Part shown: positions 1-12,040 of the stretch, in pieces
Position numbering within the stretch: the first letter of the stretch is position 1
Layout of the letters: each line of letters begins with the position of its first letter
Assembly (NCBI GenBank): GCA_009602725.1
Contig: WELB01000177.1
Location: 198,433 to 247,325, forward strand
Direction: 5' to 3'
Origin: Spirogloea muscicola
Lineage: Eukaryota > Streptophyta > Zygnematophyceae > Spirogloeales > Spirogloeaceae
Length of the DNA: 48,893 bases
Translations under genes and position numbers: made by a program
The notes under the pieces: generated by a model
What the model saw: only the letters and a program-made list of their open reading frames with translations
Told to the model about the DNA's origin: nothing
Database searches by the model: none

Positions 1-124
<124 letters not shown>

Positions 125-169
125 GCCCGCGCCCGCCAGGCGCGGCGCCGCCGCCCGCCGGCGCCCTCC

Positions 170-3100
170 ATGGCCGACGCTGGCGCAGCCCTCCCGGACG
201 ATCTGTGGCTCCGCATCCTCCTGCGCCTCGCCACCCCCTGCCTCTGCTCCGCGGCGCAGGTGACCCCCCTCTGCCCCCCCTCTCAGGCAGCAGCGGGTGA
301 GCACGCGCCGGCCACAGCTGCCTTGCCAGCAGCTCGGCGTGCCAGCCCAGCCGTTTGGTCGCTATATTGGAGCGTCACGCTCGCTCGCCAGATCCCGCCT
401 GACGTCGTCCACCATGAGGCTGCTCGGGCAGGACGCCGTGCCCATCTCGCAGCTCAGCTGGGGGTGGCCGCCCTCTGCCGGGGTCGGTCGGCATCTGCGC
501 AGCTTCATTGGCCGCTGCGCCACTCGTCACAGCGCCTGGTCCTCTGTTGTCGCGCAACAGGGCCTACAGCTGTCTGCTTCGCCTCTTCTTCCCGTGGGCG
601 CGCCCGCATGAGCTGCCACTGAGCATGAACACCTCTGCTACCATGTCCAGGTGTGCACCAGGTTCCGCGACCTCGTGTCGCAAGACACTCTGTGGCAGGG
701 CCGTGCCGCCCTCTTCAAGCGCAACGCGAAGCAATCTTGGCAGGTGACTCAAAGCATGGTTCAGCAGCGAGAGCTGCCCTCTTCCCCGACCTGCTGCTGC
801 ACAACGTGGCGGCACCAGCTGATTGCCTGTGCCGTTCAGGGGCTCTTGCTTGGATCTCGTCCACTGACAGCTGGAGACTTTGTCAACTGCACAGAGATGG
901 GTGGCTACAGAGGCTGCAAACAGGCAATCAAACAAGGTGATCTGTCTCTGCCAACCTCGCGTCTCTCCATAATATCCTTCTGCGGGAAGCACAGGCATGC
1001 TAAAGCTCCTGAGGATCAAGCTGTCATACGCTTGCAATTTGTGGGAAAGTGGGCACACCGGTGAACAGCCTTCCAACAGCAGCCGTGGTGCACCTCTATT
1101 GCAGAGCCACGTGCAGCTGGTGGCAACCTCACTGCAAGCCAGCCAGCACAAAGAGCTCTCGGCCAGAGTCGCTGAACCGGCCTTCGCTTGCCAGCTGCAA
1201 ATGCACCTCCCATTCCTCGCCCGCAATGTGCCCCTTCGGCAGCGTTGTGGTGTGCCACATGCAGACCCCTACGCCGTAGCTGTTCATCATGGCGACTGCA
1301 ACCTGCACCCTGACTTGCTGCAAAGTCCAGAGTTGGAAAAGTGTGCCTCAGCATTAACAACAAACGCCCAGCCTGCAACCTTCAAGGCAGATTGCCTGTG
1401 GGCCGGGCATGCTGAGGACTGCTCTGAGTGGCCCCGCATGGCGCCTCCGGCGATGGAGGCGCCAGCCAGTCCACCTGCAGGCAGCAGAAGCAGAGGCAGA
1501 TCTGAGAACCCCACCAATGGGCCCAAGCTCTGCTCTCCCAGCATAGTGCGAGGCGCACTCGCCCTTTATGCTGCTATGCTACCCGACCTTGTTGCTGGCG
1601 TGCTCAAAGGAATCAGCGGTCTCTTGCTGGGGTACGACTTCGAAGCTGTGGAGAGAGGGAGCTCAGCGGCTATCTGCACAAGCACACAGCACGGCATGCT
1701 GGGCGAGGAGGCTGCCAACACCGCGGCCCGAACTCCGCATCTTCTGCAGGTAGGCCTGAGAGGAGCACTGCACGCACTCACAGCAGGCTGGTCCTCCCTG
1801 CAGGTCATGAACTCCCATGGCCTGCTGTCCCGTCTTTCAGAGCCTTGAGCCTGGGGCTTACAATCTGTCGAGCGCCTGCATTCCCCTCACCTACGTACAG
1901 CTTCTGCTGATGTTTATCTTAGAAGTGCACCCCCTTGCGTCCTTGCAGTCCTTGTTCATGGCGGCGGTGGATCACATATTTGCAACCCTGGACCAAATTG
2001 AGTTGGAGCAGCAGCAACAAGTCAATAAAAAATCTTCACCTCAGGAAGGTAGATGCGAAGATACTGAGACCTGTCTGGACGGTTGTGACGAGAACGTGAA
2101 GTCTGGTGAGAGAAATCAGTCACAAGGTATAGAAGGTGGCAGCACTGGTAAGCGCCGGCAATCCTCCAGGAGCAAGGCTTCAGCACCATTGGCAAGCTGC
2201 AGGGAGCATGCGATGGCAGAGCGAGTTGCTTCTTCACGCGAGCACCGTGCACTCGAATCTGGACTTGCTCGGTCTGCACACAGCTCCTCCAGTCATCCAA
2301 CTGCCTCGGCTGCTAGGGGGTGCATGGAGCCCTGTGATGCTGGCGGGGTCGCTCTGCAGCAGAGGATAAGGAACAGGGCTCTGGTCAGGATCTCGGTGGT
2401 AGACGTACCTTTGCCGCAGGCTGGCAGCACAATCACAGGCGAGGGTCGTGGCATCATTCATGACGCTGTGCGTCTGGTTCCTGCCTTCAACACTGCCGCT
2501 GAGCTCCTCCAGGTATGCCTGATGCAAGGCCTGTGCTTCCAGTGCGCCAAGAAAGGAACACATATAAGCTGCGCAGTCAAGTGCGCACAATAATTCTCAA
2601 GCTATGAAGTAGCAAAATGAGCTATACCTGCTGATCTGGCATGTCATGAAGTTGTGCAGGTAGCGTGTTATGGCCTCGGCATGCTGGAGGATGGTGCCAC
2701 TGCTCGGCCTGTGGCAAGCGCGGCAGCTGCCAGGGAGCTTGTGGCTGCGGCTGCGGCAGTCAATGTGGAGGTGCCGTGTGCCCGACTTTTGACGGCATAT
2801 GTGGACATGTCATGTGATGAAAGGATGGGTGAGCATCCCTCCGTGTGTATCGACCGGTGGTTTACCTGTCTGCAGCCTTGTGGTCCACTTTGACTGGCAA
2901 TGTACTGACACTGCTCAAGCTGTTGCCGCATGTGGTCGCATAGGTGAAGGCAAGCACACTGAAAAGACAGCGGCATGGGAGCATGGGCTAGCTGACATCT
3001 ACGTGCAAACATCACGCCTCACAGTTGCCTGTTTCTCTTCACTGGATGTATTTTCACGCGAGCTGCAGCAACATTTGAAGGTAACTTCCCCGTTGCAATT

Positions 3101-3619
3101 GTTATACCTATTCATGAGAGCAGTATATTATCTGTTTTGTCAAGCATTCTCAGAAGGCCTCTTTAGGCTGCAGCATGAGGAGACAATGCTCTCACATTCT
3201 TTTGCCCCCCACCCAGGCTGGTCAAGAGCCTAGCGAGGGCGGGGCTCCTCAAACGAGCACTCCTGGGAATCTCATCAGCCAGTTGCTGGCGCAAGATCCT
3301 CTCGTGTGCAACTATTTGCCTCTCAGAGCTCAGCCTCAGGGGACTCGCAAACGGAAAAACTCATATCACTTCAGCCTGCCAACTCAGCCGAGGGCTTTGT
3401 TTGGGTCGGACCAGTCAGCCATTGTCGATGCACTTGTGAGCAGCGAAGAGCTGGAAACTCTTGAGTGCGTTCAGGCCCTCATGTGGAGGCCACTTCAGCA
3501 TCAAGTGACTGTGGTCAAGCGCAGGTAATTTTACATGTGAAGCTAGACACCATTCTGCTAAGCTTGACGGTCTTACCTTACGTCCACGTTCTGGCAGGAT
3601 GGGCAACGAGTGTGCATGA
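170..3619 (+). CDS. F-box domain protein, multi-exon, downstream function unrecognised
   Basis: Exon 1 (170-259) and exon 2 (651-743) join in frame at consensus splice sites and give an F-box: an N-terminal LPDDLWLRILLRL helix followed by AAQVCTRFRDLVSQDTLW. F-box proteins usually recruit SCF ubiquitin ligases through SKP1. After residue ~61 the structure is less certain. Open stretches at 997-1750, 1930-2510, 2660-2830, 3000-3080 and 3220-3520 look like exons of one gene because each ends at a plausible donor, but I do not recognise any known substrate-binding repeat (no LRR, Kelch or WD40). The last exon probably joins 3523-ish to a short terminal exon ending at the stop near 3617-3619. A basic/serine-rich middle part (around 2140-2260, KRRQSSRSK) looks disordered. 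The F-box call is fairly firm; the gene extent and a single gene model are inference. Confidence 0.45.
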
Positions 3620-4228
3620 TGCCAAGAAGGTCGTGAGTAGAGCTTGCCACCTCCATGTCTCCATGTTGCAGTAGTCATTAAAACCTCGTCCTGCATGTAA
3701 GTTTGGGAGCAGTCCAGGGCAGGATCCTCAGAACTGGCATATTAAGAACGAGATGTAGGGGGCCCTCAAGTAATCTGATTCTGATGCTGCAAAAGTCACC
3801 TGCACATGGCCTCCGCAGGTGTTACAGACCAGTAGGCGTGGCCCTCATAGGGCCCCACCTCCTTCTGCCCAATCATCACTTGCACATCAGGCAGGCCAAC
3901 AACTAGGTGAATGGTGAGGGATCAGAGTGCACATTACCCGAACGAATACCCATTACAATGCTCTGCCAGCCCAATTGCATGCGACAGGCTGGGCGCAAGC
4001 TGCGTCAGCGTGGAAGGCAGAAGCACCCTCAAACAAGAGTGACTGTCGCTCATATACTCCACATTGGCAGGAGACAGAAATATTACATAAGCAGGCAAAT
4101 TGCCACATTCTTTCCTAAGGAGCTTTGAGAAGTGAGCAGCACCAGCAAAGTAGGACGCAGGCAGCTGCAATGAGAGCATGCCCTGGTGTGGTGGCCTCCC
4201 GGGCACAGAGTCATGCTGTCGGAATAGG
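3620..4228. other. Region without a confident gene
   Basis: This stretch follows the F-box gene. On the minus strand two open blocks (about 3934-4206 and 3783-3905) could be joined by a 35-base GT-AG intron, but I recognise no family and see no convincing start codon. Treated as unannotated. Confidence 0.4.
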
Positions 4229-4257
4229 TTTATTTATTTATTTATTTATTTTATTTA
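4229..4257. repeat. (TTTA)n microsatellite
   Basis: About seven TTTA units, one with an extra T. Read on the minus strand it is a TAAA-type tail, of the sort left at the 3' end of some non-LTR retrotransposons. No element body was recognised next to it at 4260-4600, so simple microsatellite is the conservative reading. Confidence 0.8.
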
Positions 4258-5405
4258 GGGAGATGAGCAGCTGCCTGAGAAGAGAGAAGACAAACTGTGT
4301 GTAGAACAGCAAGCACGCACGTGAAGGGAGGACATGGAGAAGAGATGCGGCTCCCATGATCGGGGAAGGCTGAGGGAAGTAATGGTTGAATGAGAGAATG
4401 GATGAAAAGAATTGAGGATCAACGTCGGGCAAAACTGCCCGTTGAAGAGGACTTTTTATGCCATATGGTGTCGCTTGCCATATGACGTCGATGAATCAGG
4501 TCAGTATAGAAATTTTTGGTGACATGTCGAAGTCCACATGCCCGGCGAAGCGGAAACGGATTAGTGGTAGAAGTAGTAAGAGTGGGTCAATCAGCAGGAA
4601 TCAGTGTGGCACGCGATATGAATCAGAACGTAGATACGAGAATCTGTTGACAGTTACGATTTGGCTGATGGATCTCCTGGGCCCAGTCTCTCACTCTTGC
4701 AAAACTGCCCTGTGCTGCCACCGCCGCCACATTGCCGACGGGCGTCGATCGCTCCTACGCTGCCACGCCAAGAGGGCATGAGAGCCGAGGTATTGCAGCA
4801 GTGCAGTTGGAAAGCAGTACTCCGAGGGACTCGGCAGCCAGTTGCGAAGGGCCCGGATTGCACTTGGTCAGCCGCGAATGTCGCGACCTTGTGTGATAGC
4901 GCATCCAAGCTTACTTTTGGATGATTGCAAAGCTTGCGGAGTCTGTGTATTCAGCTCTTGTTGTGAGATCGCATCTGCTGCATTGTGAGATTGCATCGAC
5001 TGCATCTTGCAAATTTTGCTGCGTCTATTGGACTCTGGTCCTGAGGACCTTGTCCGTTCCCAATCAGGTATCTGGCAAATCCCACCATGACTCGAGCGCT
5101 GTGATATACTTGCCTCGATTTGTACTCCCAAGTAAACCCAATTGTGATTAGCTGCAGACCGGATGGTTTTGACAGCTCGTTATTCCCGATTCCTGAAGCT
5201 TGTTTGAAGTCTCAGAATCAAATAAGTAAGCAGGAGTTGGCTGTGCAGATCCTACAGACTTTTGCAGGAAAGGCCGTTTACCAATACAAACGTTTCTCAT
5301 CATGCCGCGTCAACAGCTAGACAAGACGACTATGATGTAGATGATGATTTTCAAGAGATGTTAGTCAAGGAGAACGACGGCTACACTACACTTGACATAG
5401 TGTAA

Positions 5406-5825
5406 ATGAGTGCTTATGCAGGCGCTAAGAGTTTTCAAGGACCGAAGCAGGCTGCCAATGACAACACAAAGACAGAGGGTATGAAGAGAGCTATTGCTGC
5501 TTCGATGTTCGGTATGTTGAAATCAATCTCGTCAACTCTCGAAATGCCATGGGTGTGGGAAGAAGGCCACATCAAGAGAAATCGTACATCTTTGCATCAG
5601 ACTACTGGTGCTACATGCATCCAGAAGTCAGGTCACGTCGAACAGCAGTGCTGGCGGAAGTACCCTGAGAAGATGCCTATGTCTTTGCGAAGCAATGTAG
5701 CCGTGGGAAATGGGTTCCCAAAATGCAGTGATTTTGTCGAGTCTCGTGATATTAATCCGATCAGATGGCAAGACAAATTGCGAACTGACCCAGCAACTTG
5801 CCATAACAAAGGAGGAGCAGGTTAA
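5406..5825 (+). pseudogene. Decayed retroelement gag-like fragment
   Basis: The 139-residue reading frame contains a degenerate retroviral-type zinc knuckle at about residues 73-85: a Cys, then SGHVEQQCW, matching the G-H-x4-C half of the CCHC motif, with a Tyr-rich Cys just upstream only in another frame. This half-motif followed by Trp is typical of Ty1/copia gag proteins. Two or more of the four metal ligands are out of place or out of frame, so the copy is not functional. Flanking DNA (about 4450-5400) is AT-richer than the surrounding genes and has short open frames (4458-4781, 4921-5151) without recognisable protease, integrase or reverse transcriptase. No LTRs were identified. Could be a chance resemblance. 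Confidence 0.3.
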
Positions 5826-5936
5826 AGCTAAGGTGGTCTCTATGGCTATTCCCCCCATACAGATCACATTGAGGAGGATGAACATCATCGCCCAATCTCC
5901 ATCTATTTCTCAAAGAATCAGGGAATGCAGGGTTGC

Positions 5937-6431
5937 CTAGGTCAACCATCTGCTCCCTCCAAACATGTCTCCAACTTTGTATATGCGATAATCGCAGTAG
6001 CTCACAGCCCCACATGCTGTGCACTTCTTTGACTTTGACCTGGATATCTCTAGGAATCTCTTCTTACACTGCCTGCACTTGCTGTCTATGATCCTCTCTG
6101 CGTACTTGTATGCTAAGGGATGGAATATGTGCTGCCCGAGGGGTAGGTATGCATGATGACCCACGCATTGATCCTTGTGCATCCCGCAGGTTGGGCAAGA
6201 GAAGTGCCTGCTCCCAGTGCTCCCAAACCTTGGGTCGTAAAGGTCAAAAGATGATGTACGATCAAAGGCTGCTATGCTCCTTATCAGTGATGCAACTTGA
6301 TGATGTGCTCCTACTGATGCAGAAGAACTGGCAAGCCCTCCAATCAAGGTAAGAAGGCGTTGGGGTGCGCGCACGGAAGGGATGGAGGCAGAAAATGAGT
6401 GCGCAAAGTGCATGACAGAGGCATTTGCCAT
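5937..6431 (-). CDS. RNA polymerase largest-subunit-like N-terminal zinc clamp, orphan
   Basis: The 164-residue frame has, from about residue 63, YDPRFGS followed by CPTCGMHKDQCVGHHAYLPL, then an IFHPLAYKYAE helix and two more CxxC pairs (CRQC and CTAC). This spacing, C-x2-C-x6-C-x2-H after a DPR.G motif and then a second four-Cys site, is the clamp-core zinc region at the N-terminus of RPB1/RPA1-type subunits. The rest of a largest subunit (over 1,000 residues with the NADFDGD active site) is absent: the frame ends at 5937 and the DNA beyond is gag-like debris. Possible upstream exons lie at 6636-6780. It may be a truncated duplicate, a viral (large-DNA-virus type) insertion, or a pseudogene. 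The ATG at 6431 is just the first in frame. Family resemblance is by eye only. Confidence 0.4.
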   Translation of the reverse strand: MANASVMHFAHSFSASIPSVRAPQRLLTLIGGLASSSASVGAHHQVASLIRSIAAFDRTSSFDLYDPRFGSTGSRHFSCPTCGMHKDQCVGHHAYLPLGQHIFHPLAYKYAERIIDSKCRQCKKRFLEISRSKSKKCTACGAVSYCDYRIYKVGDMFGGSRWLT

Positions 6432-6895
6432 TTACGATGGTCACAAAGCCTTGCCACAGCACTGCACAGGGGGCACAACAAGCACCTTGGTGACATTCAA
6501 AATTCCCAATTATGCAAACCTGATGCTTTATATTCAAAAACTTCCTTGGCATTATCCATCTGACTGGCACCATGCAGTGTAGGATCCACCTTACATCAGC
6601 AGGCATGCTGGCAACCCACTTACCTTGTCTTGGTGGAGCTCAAAGCTGATGAAGCGATAGGGAAATAAGGTGAAGCCATAGGGCAAAATGGATACAACTG
6701 CTCTTGATCTCTATTTGATAGCATCAACCAACAGAGCCCGATACTTTTCCTGCAATTTGTGGTCGAACTTCTACCATTAGGATGCAGGGTTGTCTATGTT
6801 GCAGTACCGACAGATGAGCTTGACTAGACTGGTCACTGCCAGATTTGACTAAAATGAGCATGTGCAGTACACATATCACCAACACCCATATCTTC

Positions 6896-9086
6896 TCAAA
6901 GCATAACTGTGAAGCATGAGCAGATGACTATGATCACCGAGTTCAGCATCAGGAGGGTTGGCCTGAGTGAGGCGGCCTGGCTAGCAGCACTCCACGAATT
7001 GACAGTGCAGGTCACACCATCCAAGGTGAAAACCTGCACCATGACAAGAGAATAAGGAAACAATGCTAATAGTTGCAGGATTCACATGCTTATCTAAGGT
7101 ACCCCCCAGACACAGACACGTATAGTTCTGTTCTAATGCTTCATATGTAGGATAAACAGGTGAAGGAGGAGCAAATTAGTATGTGTTGGCGAAAAAGTGC
7201 ACCTCAGGTGAACAGGGAGAAAGAATACGATGAAACAAATTTCTAACAGAGTCACATGCTGATAAGCAATTCCAACTCAAAAAACGACAGAACATGAGGT
7301 TGGGCACGTATTTTACCGATTGGTTGCTCTTACCTCATGCCACCAACCAGCTGGGATAAATATGGCCTCGCCAGCTCTTATCTACACAGTTGCTCATAAC
7401 TTGCTTCAGGAAACATTCACCCACTTTTGGCACTCCACAGACGTCTTGCTTTGTCAGGTAAATCGTAGGATAATATCAGGCACTTCCTATGCTCATTCTT
7501 GCCTGCCTGAGCAGACAGGAGTCCTCAACTGATGTCATTACGAATCAAATTGGAGCCATTCAGATTCCTGTCACCACCATTTGCAGAGCAATTGAAGGTG
7601 CTTACCACGCTTTTCAAGCGTGTGGCTTTATAGAAAAGCCGTGGATAGTTGCTAACATCCCTCAAAAGTATGCTTTGGGCTGCAGATGTGTTGTTGAGAG
7701 CACCTGCAACAGCACAGAGACTGGACTACACAATCACTACTCTGTGTATCTATAGGAGGCCTCAGAGACCCAAGAGAAAGGCAGTTCACAGAACAATCAG
7801 CTTATGGTGGTTAATGTCATACGTTAAACTAAGCAGCCCTTTCCAGAGGGAAACTTCTGTGCTGTTGTGCTCAAGAGGCAACTGACAATGACAAGCGCGA
7901 ACTTCACAGCAATTGCATTGTATGTGCGCTTGGTGAGGAGGTCACCTGCCTGCCAGCGAGTGGGATAGAGGTTTCCCATGTCCCATGGCGAGTAGAGGTG
8001 AAAAATCTTACTCCCACTTAGACATATGTGAACGTTGTCTAATGCATCAAAGTGTATCCTACTCGTGACACTGCGATGAAACACACCCACATAGGTCTCA
8101 GCCATCGTGCCAGTCTACTAGGTTTTCCATGCGGTACCACAGGTCTGATTTCATTCTGGGGGATAGAGAAGTAGGACCCACAATCCCATCGGTCAATACC
8201 AGTAGGTCACAACCATCGTCTGCTGGCATGTGCAGGTATTGCGAATGAGTCGCCATACTGGTGGGCAAGAGACCTGAAATCGCAAAGTCTATAGCTTGAC
8301 AAAGCTTGTCAGCGACATTACCTGGACCCAATCCAAAGGTTCTGCTGCCTGATACATTCTGCTTCGATGAAAGGGGCGAAGACTGTAGGGGACAGCAGAT
8401 TCTCCACAAAGAAGCGGAACTCGGGTGGGTCATCTGCATGAAGTTGGTTGCGGCTAGGGAGGCCTCTCCATGTGAGGTACAAGCAACTGTCCTGGCTGCT
8501 GCAAGCCAGCCTCTCTGCCTCCTCCAAGAAGCTGTTCATTTGCATCGTCTTCGTCAGTGATGTTGGGAGGGGACTGAGAGGGGCGCTTATCCCCACAGTC
8601 CCGGTGGTTTGGTTCTCAGTGCCACTCGCAAGCTGTGTCCCAGCACACAGTGTTACAGCCTCCAGGGTGCCTGGGCCAAGAGTCGGGCCTTCGACCTCCG
8701 GGTGCTGTGTCGTGCGAGCCTCGTGCCACATGTGGAATACTTCCACCTGACGGCACCACCGAGACGCTATCAGAGACCGTCCACCCGCTTGATGGAGCGA
8801 ACGACATCAGAAACGTGGTGATCAGCCGTGAGCGGGGCACCTCGACACAATCCCCCAGCAGGCGGCTCAGCCCGGCCGGGATGCAGGTGGCCCGCAGCTC
8901 CCGGCGCCAGTCGGGCGCCCACGAGGCCGGGAACACGACGGGCTCGCCCACGCTGGAGGCTCGCCACGGGTCCAGGCTCCGGGGCGCGAAGGCCAGCCTC
9001 GCAACCTCCCTGGCGGCCGGGAAGTCGGCCTCCACGGCCGCCAGCGCGGCGCGGAAGTGCTGCAGCAGCTCCGAGGCGGGAGCCAT
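6896..9086 (-). CDS. JmjC/cupin-8 domain oxygenase
   Basis: A putative 2-oxoglutarate/Fe(II)-dependent oxygenase of the JmjC cupin-8 group (hydroxylases or lysyl-hydroxylase-like enzymes such as JMJD5/JMJD7 relatives). The first exon starts at the ATG at 9086 with a helical N-terminal part (LLQHFRAALAAVEADF). A later exon gives PEFRFFVENLLSP...IRQQNLWIGS, ending at a GT donor after 8331. The next (7946-8070) gives RIHFDALDNVHICLSGSKIF, holding the H-x-D iron ligands, then LYSPWDMGNLYP. A small exon near 7334-7375 gives GEAIFIPAGWWHE with the third iron-ligand His. The terminal exon encodes VFTLDGVTCTVNSW and stops at 6896-6898. Exons between 7380 and 7945 and between 8480 and 8800 were not fully resolved. 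It diverges from the transporter gene over a GC-rich gap. Target substrate cannot be told from the sequence. Confidence 0.75.
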
Positions 9087-9772
9087 CTGTCCACAGCCGC
9101 AGCGTGCATGCCGGCTTGACTACGGGCGCTTGGCCGTGGTTGCGCCGCTGGAGGAGCCGAGCAGTCGGCGGCAGGCGGCGCGACGCAGCTGTAGGCGCAC
9201 GGCTGCCGTGCGCGGGGAGGCGGCAGAGCTGCGACAGCGGCGGGCGCCAGGCGAGGGCGAGCACGGCGCCGCTGGCGCTGGCGGAGGCGCGTAGCGGCCG
9301 CAGCCCGCACCGCGCGCGCCCGTCGTCGCGGCTGCGAGAGCACCGCGGCTTGCTGGCTGGCGTCAGGTGGCCACCCTTTCCACGTCGTGCGCACCATCTC
9401 CCGTCGCACGGCCCAGGCAAGGCAGGCGGGGGCGGCCAGGCGCGGCAGGCCNAGCCCCGCGCCCAGCTGCAGGACGTGCCCGCCGGCGAGCGCGCTGCCC
9501 CGGCAGCCGCTCCCGCCCCCGCCGCTCCTTCCCGTGAGCGGCCGCCATGAGCCAGCTGCCACGGCCGAGCGGGCGGCCCCAATGCGCGGTGCTTGGCGCC
9601 GCCGGCCTCGTCTCCTTGGGGCGACGCTGACCTCCGCTGGCTGCATGCGCCAGCGTGGAGCTCCAGCGCGCACGACGAGGAGGCGAAGCGGGCGGGGGCT
9701 CGCGGCGGCTGGCCGGCGGGTGCCCTCCTGGAGTGGGTGTGGGGAGGGTCCCCGTACTCGGGCGTCGCCTGC
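9087..9772. promoter_or_regulatory. GC-rich divergent intergenic/5' region with one N
   Basis: Between the JmjC start and the first ATG in the transporter's membrane frame the DNA is extremely GC-rich. It must hold both promoters and the 5' part of the transporter gene. A single N lies at 9452. Long open frames here on both strands are consequences of GC content. No TATA box is evident. Confidence 0.5.
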
Positions 9773-12040
9773 ATGGCCGTCTCCTCCCTCTCCTACTCCC
9801 TCATGGGCCTCTTCGTCAAGCTCCTCGCGCGTCAGCACCCAAATGCCGTCACCCAACCTCGCAGCCAGCAGCTCGCCCAACCTGCCCTGCCCATGCTCCG
9901 CTTCCTTGACGTGACCTGCAGGCACCACAAGCAAGTGTCGTACGCAGCTGCAATGGGCTCATTTTAGCAGCCTCTCTCTGCCTCCATACGACAGCAGGAC
10001 GGCCCGCATTTGTGGTCAGGCCTTGCGTCCCTCCTCATATGGCACTGACCAGCATCTGGCGCAATTGGCTGCAGGGGGAGGCATACCCTCACTGCAGACG
10101 GTCACCATCCGCTGCGCCGTCATCTCCTTGATGGCTGGCTGGGAGCTCAGGCGCATGGGCCACCCCCTCTTCGGGACTTCACGTGTCCGGCACCTGGTTA
10201 TGGCTCGAGCCATCATCGGCTTTGTGGCGCTCTCCACCTTCTTCTACAGGCAACTAACCTGTCCTATCTCCTTGTTGCAGCTGCTCTTCTCTCCTGTGCT
10301 CCTTGGTTCCATTCTCGGCACGGCGACTGGCGCGAAGCACTGCAAAGGCCGAGTGGGCTAGTGAGGCCTCTGACTCAAACAGGCAGCCACACTTACTGAC
10401 ATGCACACCCTAACTTCCTTCTACTTGCAGCATTCAAGCTCTTCCCCTAAGGGATGCCACGGTCCTCAATTTCACGATGCCTGTATTTACAGCTGTGCTG
10501 GCAGCGGCCTTTCTGAAGGAGCGCTGGGGTAGGGGCGAAATGGCAGGTAGAGCTCCACTGTCATAATATTTTTGCAGACCCTGTCCAGAGGCTTGCTGCT
10601 GCGTGCTGTTGTGCTTCAGTCCTTCAGATTGGATGTGAAACCATCTCATTGCTTGGCCTCACAGTTGCACTGGTCGTTCAAAACGGCATCATAGTCTCTG
10701 CAAGCCCTCAGCATTATGATGATGGATGTCGTAGGTACCTTGTGCAGCTTCTTGGGAGTTCTGCTGGTCTCACAGCCTGAGATCCTTTTTGGAGGTGGGG
10801 TTCACGGCTAAATCCTGAGCACTTACTCATAGTCTGAGATCTTTTAGTACCATGACCTGAAAGACCATATGCTGCCATAGCCTCGAAGAGATGGAAGGAT
10901 CTACTTTTGGCACGTTCAGCGAATTCGATTTGCTCAGTCTGGTGATGTAGGAAGCATTGATTCAGTTGGGAGAGCGAGGTGCAGGAGATGTAAGGATGCA
11001 TCAGAGCAGCGGGCTTGGTGTTTTCATGGCCTTAGTGGGAGCTTTCACTGGAGCTCTGTCATACATCATTGTCAGAGCTGTGGGAAAGCGAGGCGAACCA
11101 CCCTTGTAAGTACGTGTACGTACTACCAGCAATACACCACTTCTGCTTGCCATCTGCTTCCACTTCCCCGTTGCCGTGACTTGCCCTTGGAGTTTACCAA
11201 CACTGCTACTCACCTTGTGCGAGATCCTTGCCTCTGACACTGTTGCTCATGTTGTGCACTTCCTTGCGGCTATCAGAGTATGCGTGTTTGCATTTGCAGC
11301 TCTTTCCTCCCCACTGGGGGCCCTTGGGGCTCTTTTCCAGGTAATCTCTCAGGGGAAGTCGCAAGTTGAATAGCCCACGCGCAGGACGTCACAGCCGTGT
11401 CACAGTCCTAAAGATTTGAGCATGCCCTGTTCCAGCATTGGAGCTTTCTATCTTATCAACTTTTTGAGAACCCTTCACTGACTTATGAACATTACACCAC
11501 CACTGGCTGATCAGGGGGATGTGCGCACTACTTGTGCAGGGCTTTGAGGTGCCCAGCCTAGCACAGCTCATTTGCCTTCTAGCAGTTGGTTTCACCGCCT
11601 ACATGGCCCAGGTACTTGACTTGCTAGCGCTGCTAGCTTGTGCTTCCAGCCTTTGCAAGTTGCAAAAGATTCTGGGTGTCTGCCCGCCTGCCTCCTGCCC
11701 TCTAATTGGCCACCTTTGCTGGCACTGTAAGTAGGTTTTCTTGACACGGGGTTTGCAGCTAGAGAAGGCTGCCAAGGCAACATCTATACAGTACATCAAG
11801 GTAGCTCCAGCCACCAGTTCACAGATCTGAGCAGATAATGCACGTCCTTAGTTGCTGATGAAGAGTTGTGTGCGAGCTTAAGCTTCTGACAACGTCAATC
11901 TGTGGGGGAATGTGCAGGTCTTGGGGACTTACATACTTGGCGTGGCATTTCTTTCAGAAGTACCTGATGTCACTGGAGCCATTGGGGCTCTTCTTATTGC
12001 TGCTAGTGCAGCTTGTCTTACTTATGGCAGCCGCCACTGA
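9773..12040 (+). CDS. EamA/drug-metabolite transporter, SLC35G-like
   Basis: A polytopic membrane transporter of the DMT superfamily with two EamA repeats. Exons: to 9830, 10075-10249, 10431-10546, 10735-10794, 10985-11105, 11277-11340, 11540-11611, 11759-11800 and 11918-12040; phases agree throughout. The protein begins around AVSSLSYSLMGLFVKLLA (TM1), then QTVTIRCAVISLMAGW, the family hallmark IQALPLRDATVLNFTMPVFT, and FLGVLLVSQPEILFG. The second repeat has GVFMALVGAFTGALSYIIVR and ends TGAIGALLIAASAACLTYGS. From the ATG at 9773 it is 276 residues, about 75 short of relatives, and TM1 hydrophobicity starts before it, so the true start is probably upstream in the GC-rich stretch, possibly in another exon. 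The intron 10250-10430 starts with GC rather than GT. Substrate unknown; relatives carry metabolites or acyl compounds. Confidence 0.88.

Noticed and set aside
3783-4206. Possible minus-strand gene fragment (NLPAYVIFLSP..., VVGLPDVQVMIGQKEVGPYE)
   Set aside because: The pieces read plausibly but match no family I can name, the joining intron would be only 35 bases, and no start codon or upstream exon was found.
8770-9934. Long open frames on both strands over 8.8-9.9 kb
   Set aside because: They overlap the JmjC first exon and transporter first exon in wrong frames; composition is Arg/Ala/Pro-rich as expected from GC-rich DNA.
11106-11129. 24-nt intron in the transporter gene
   Set aside because: A normal intron from 11106 to 11276 (gtaagt...cag) gives a better family match (PPLVCVFAFAALSSPLGALG), so the tiny intron is unnecessary.
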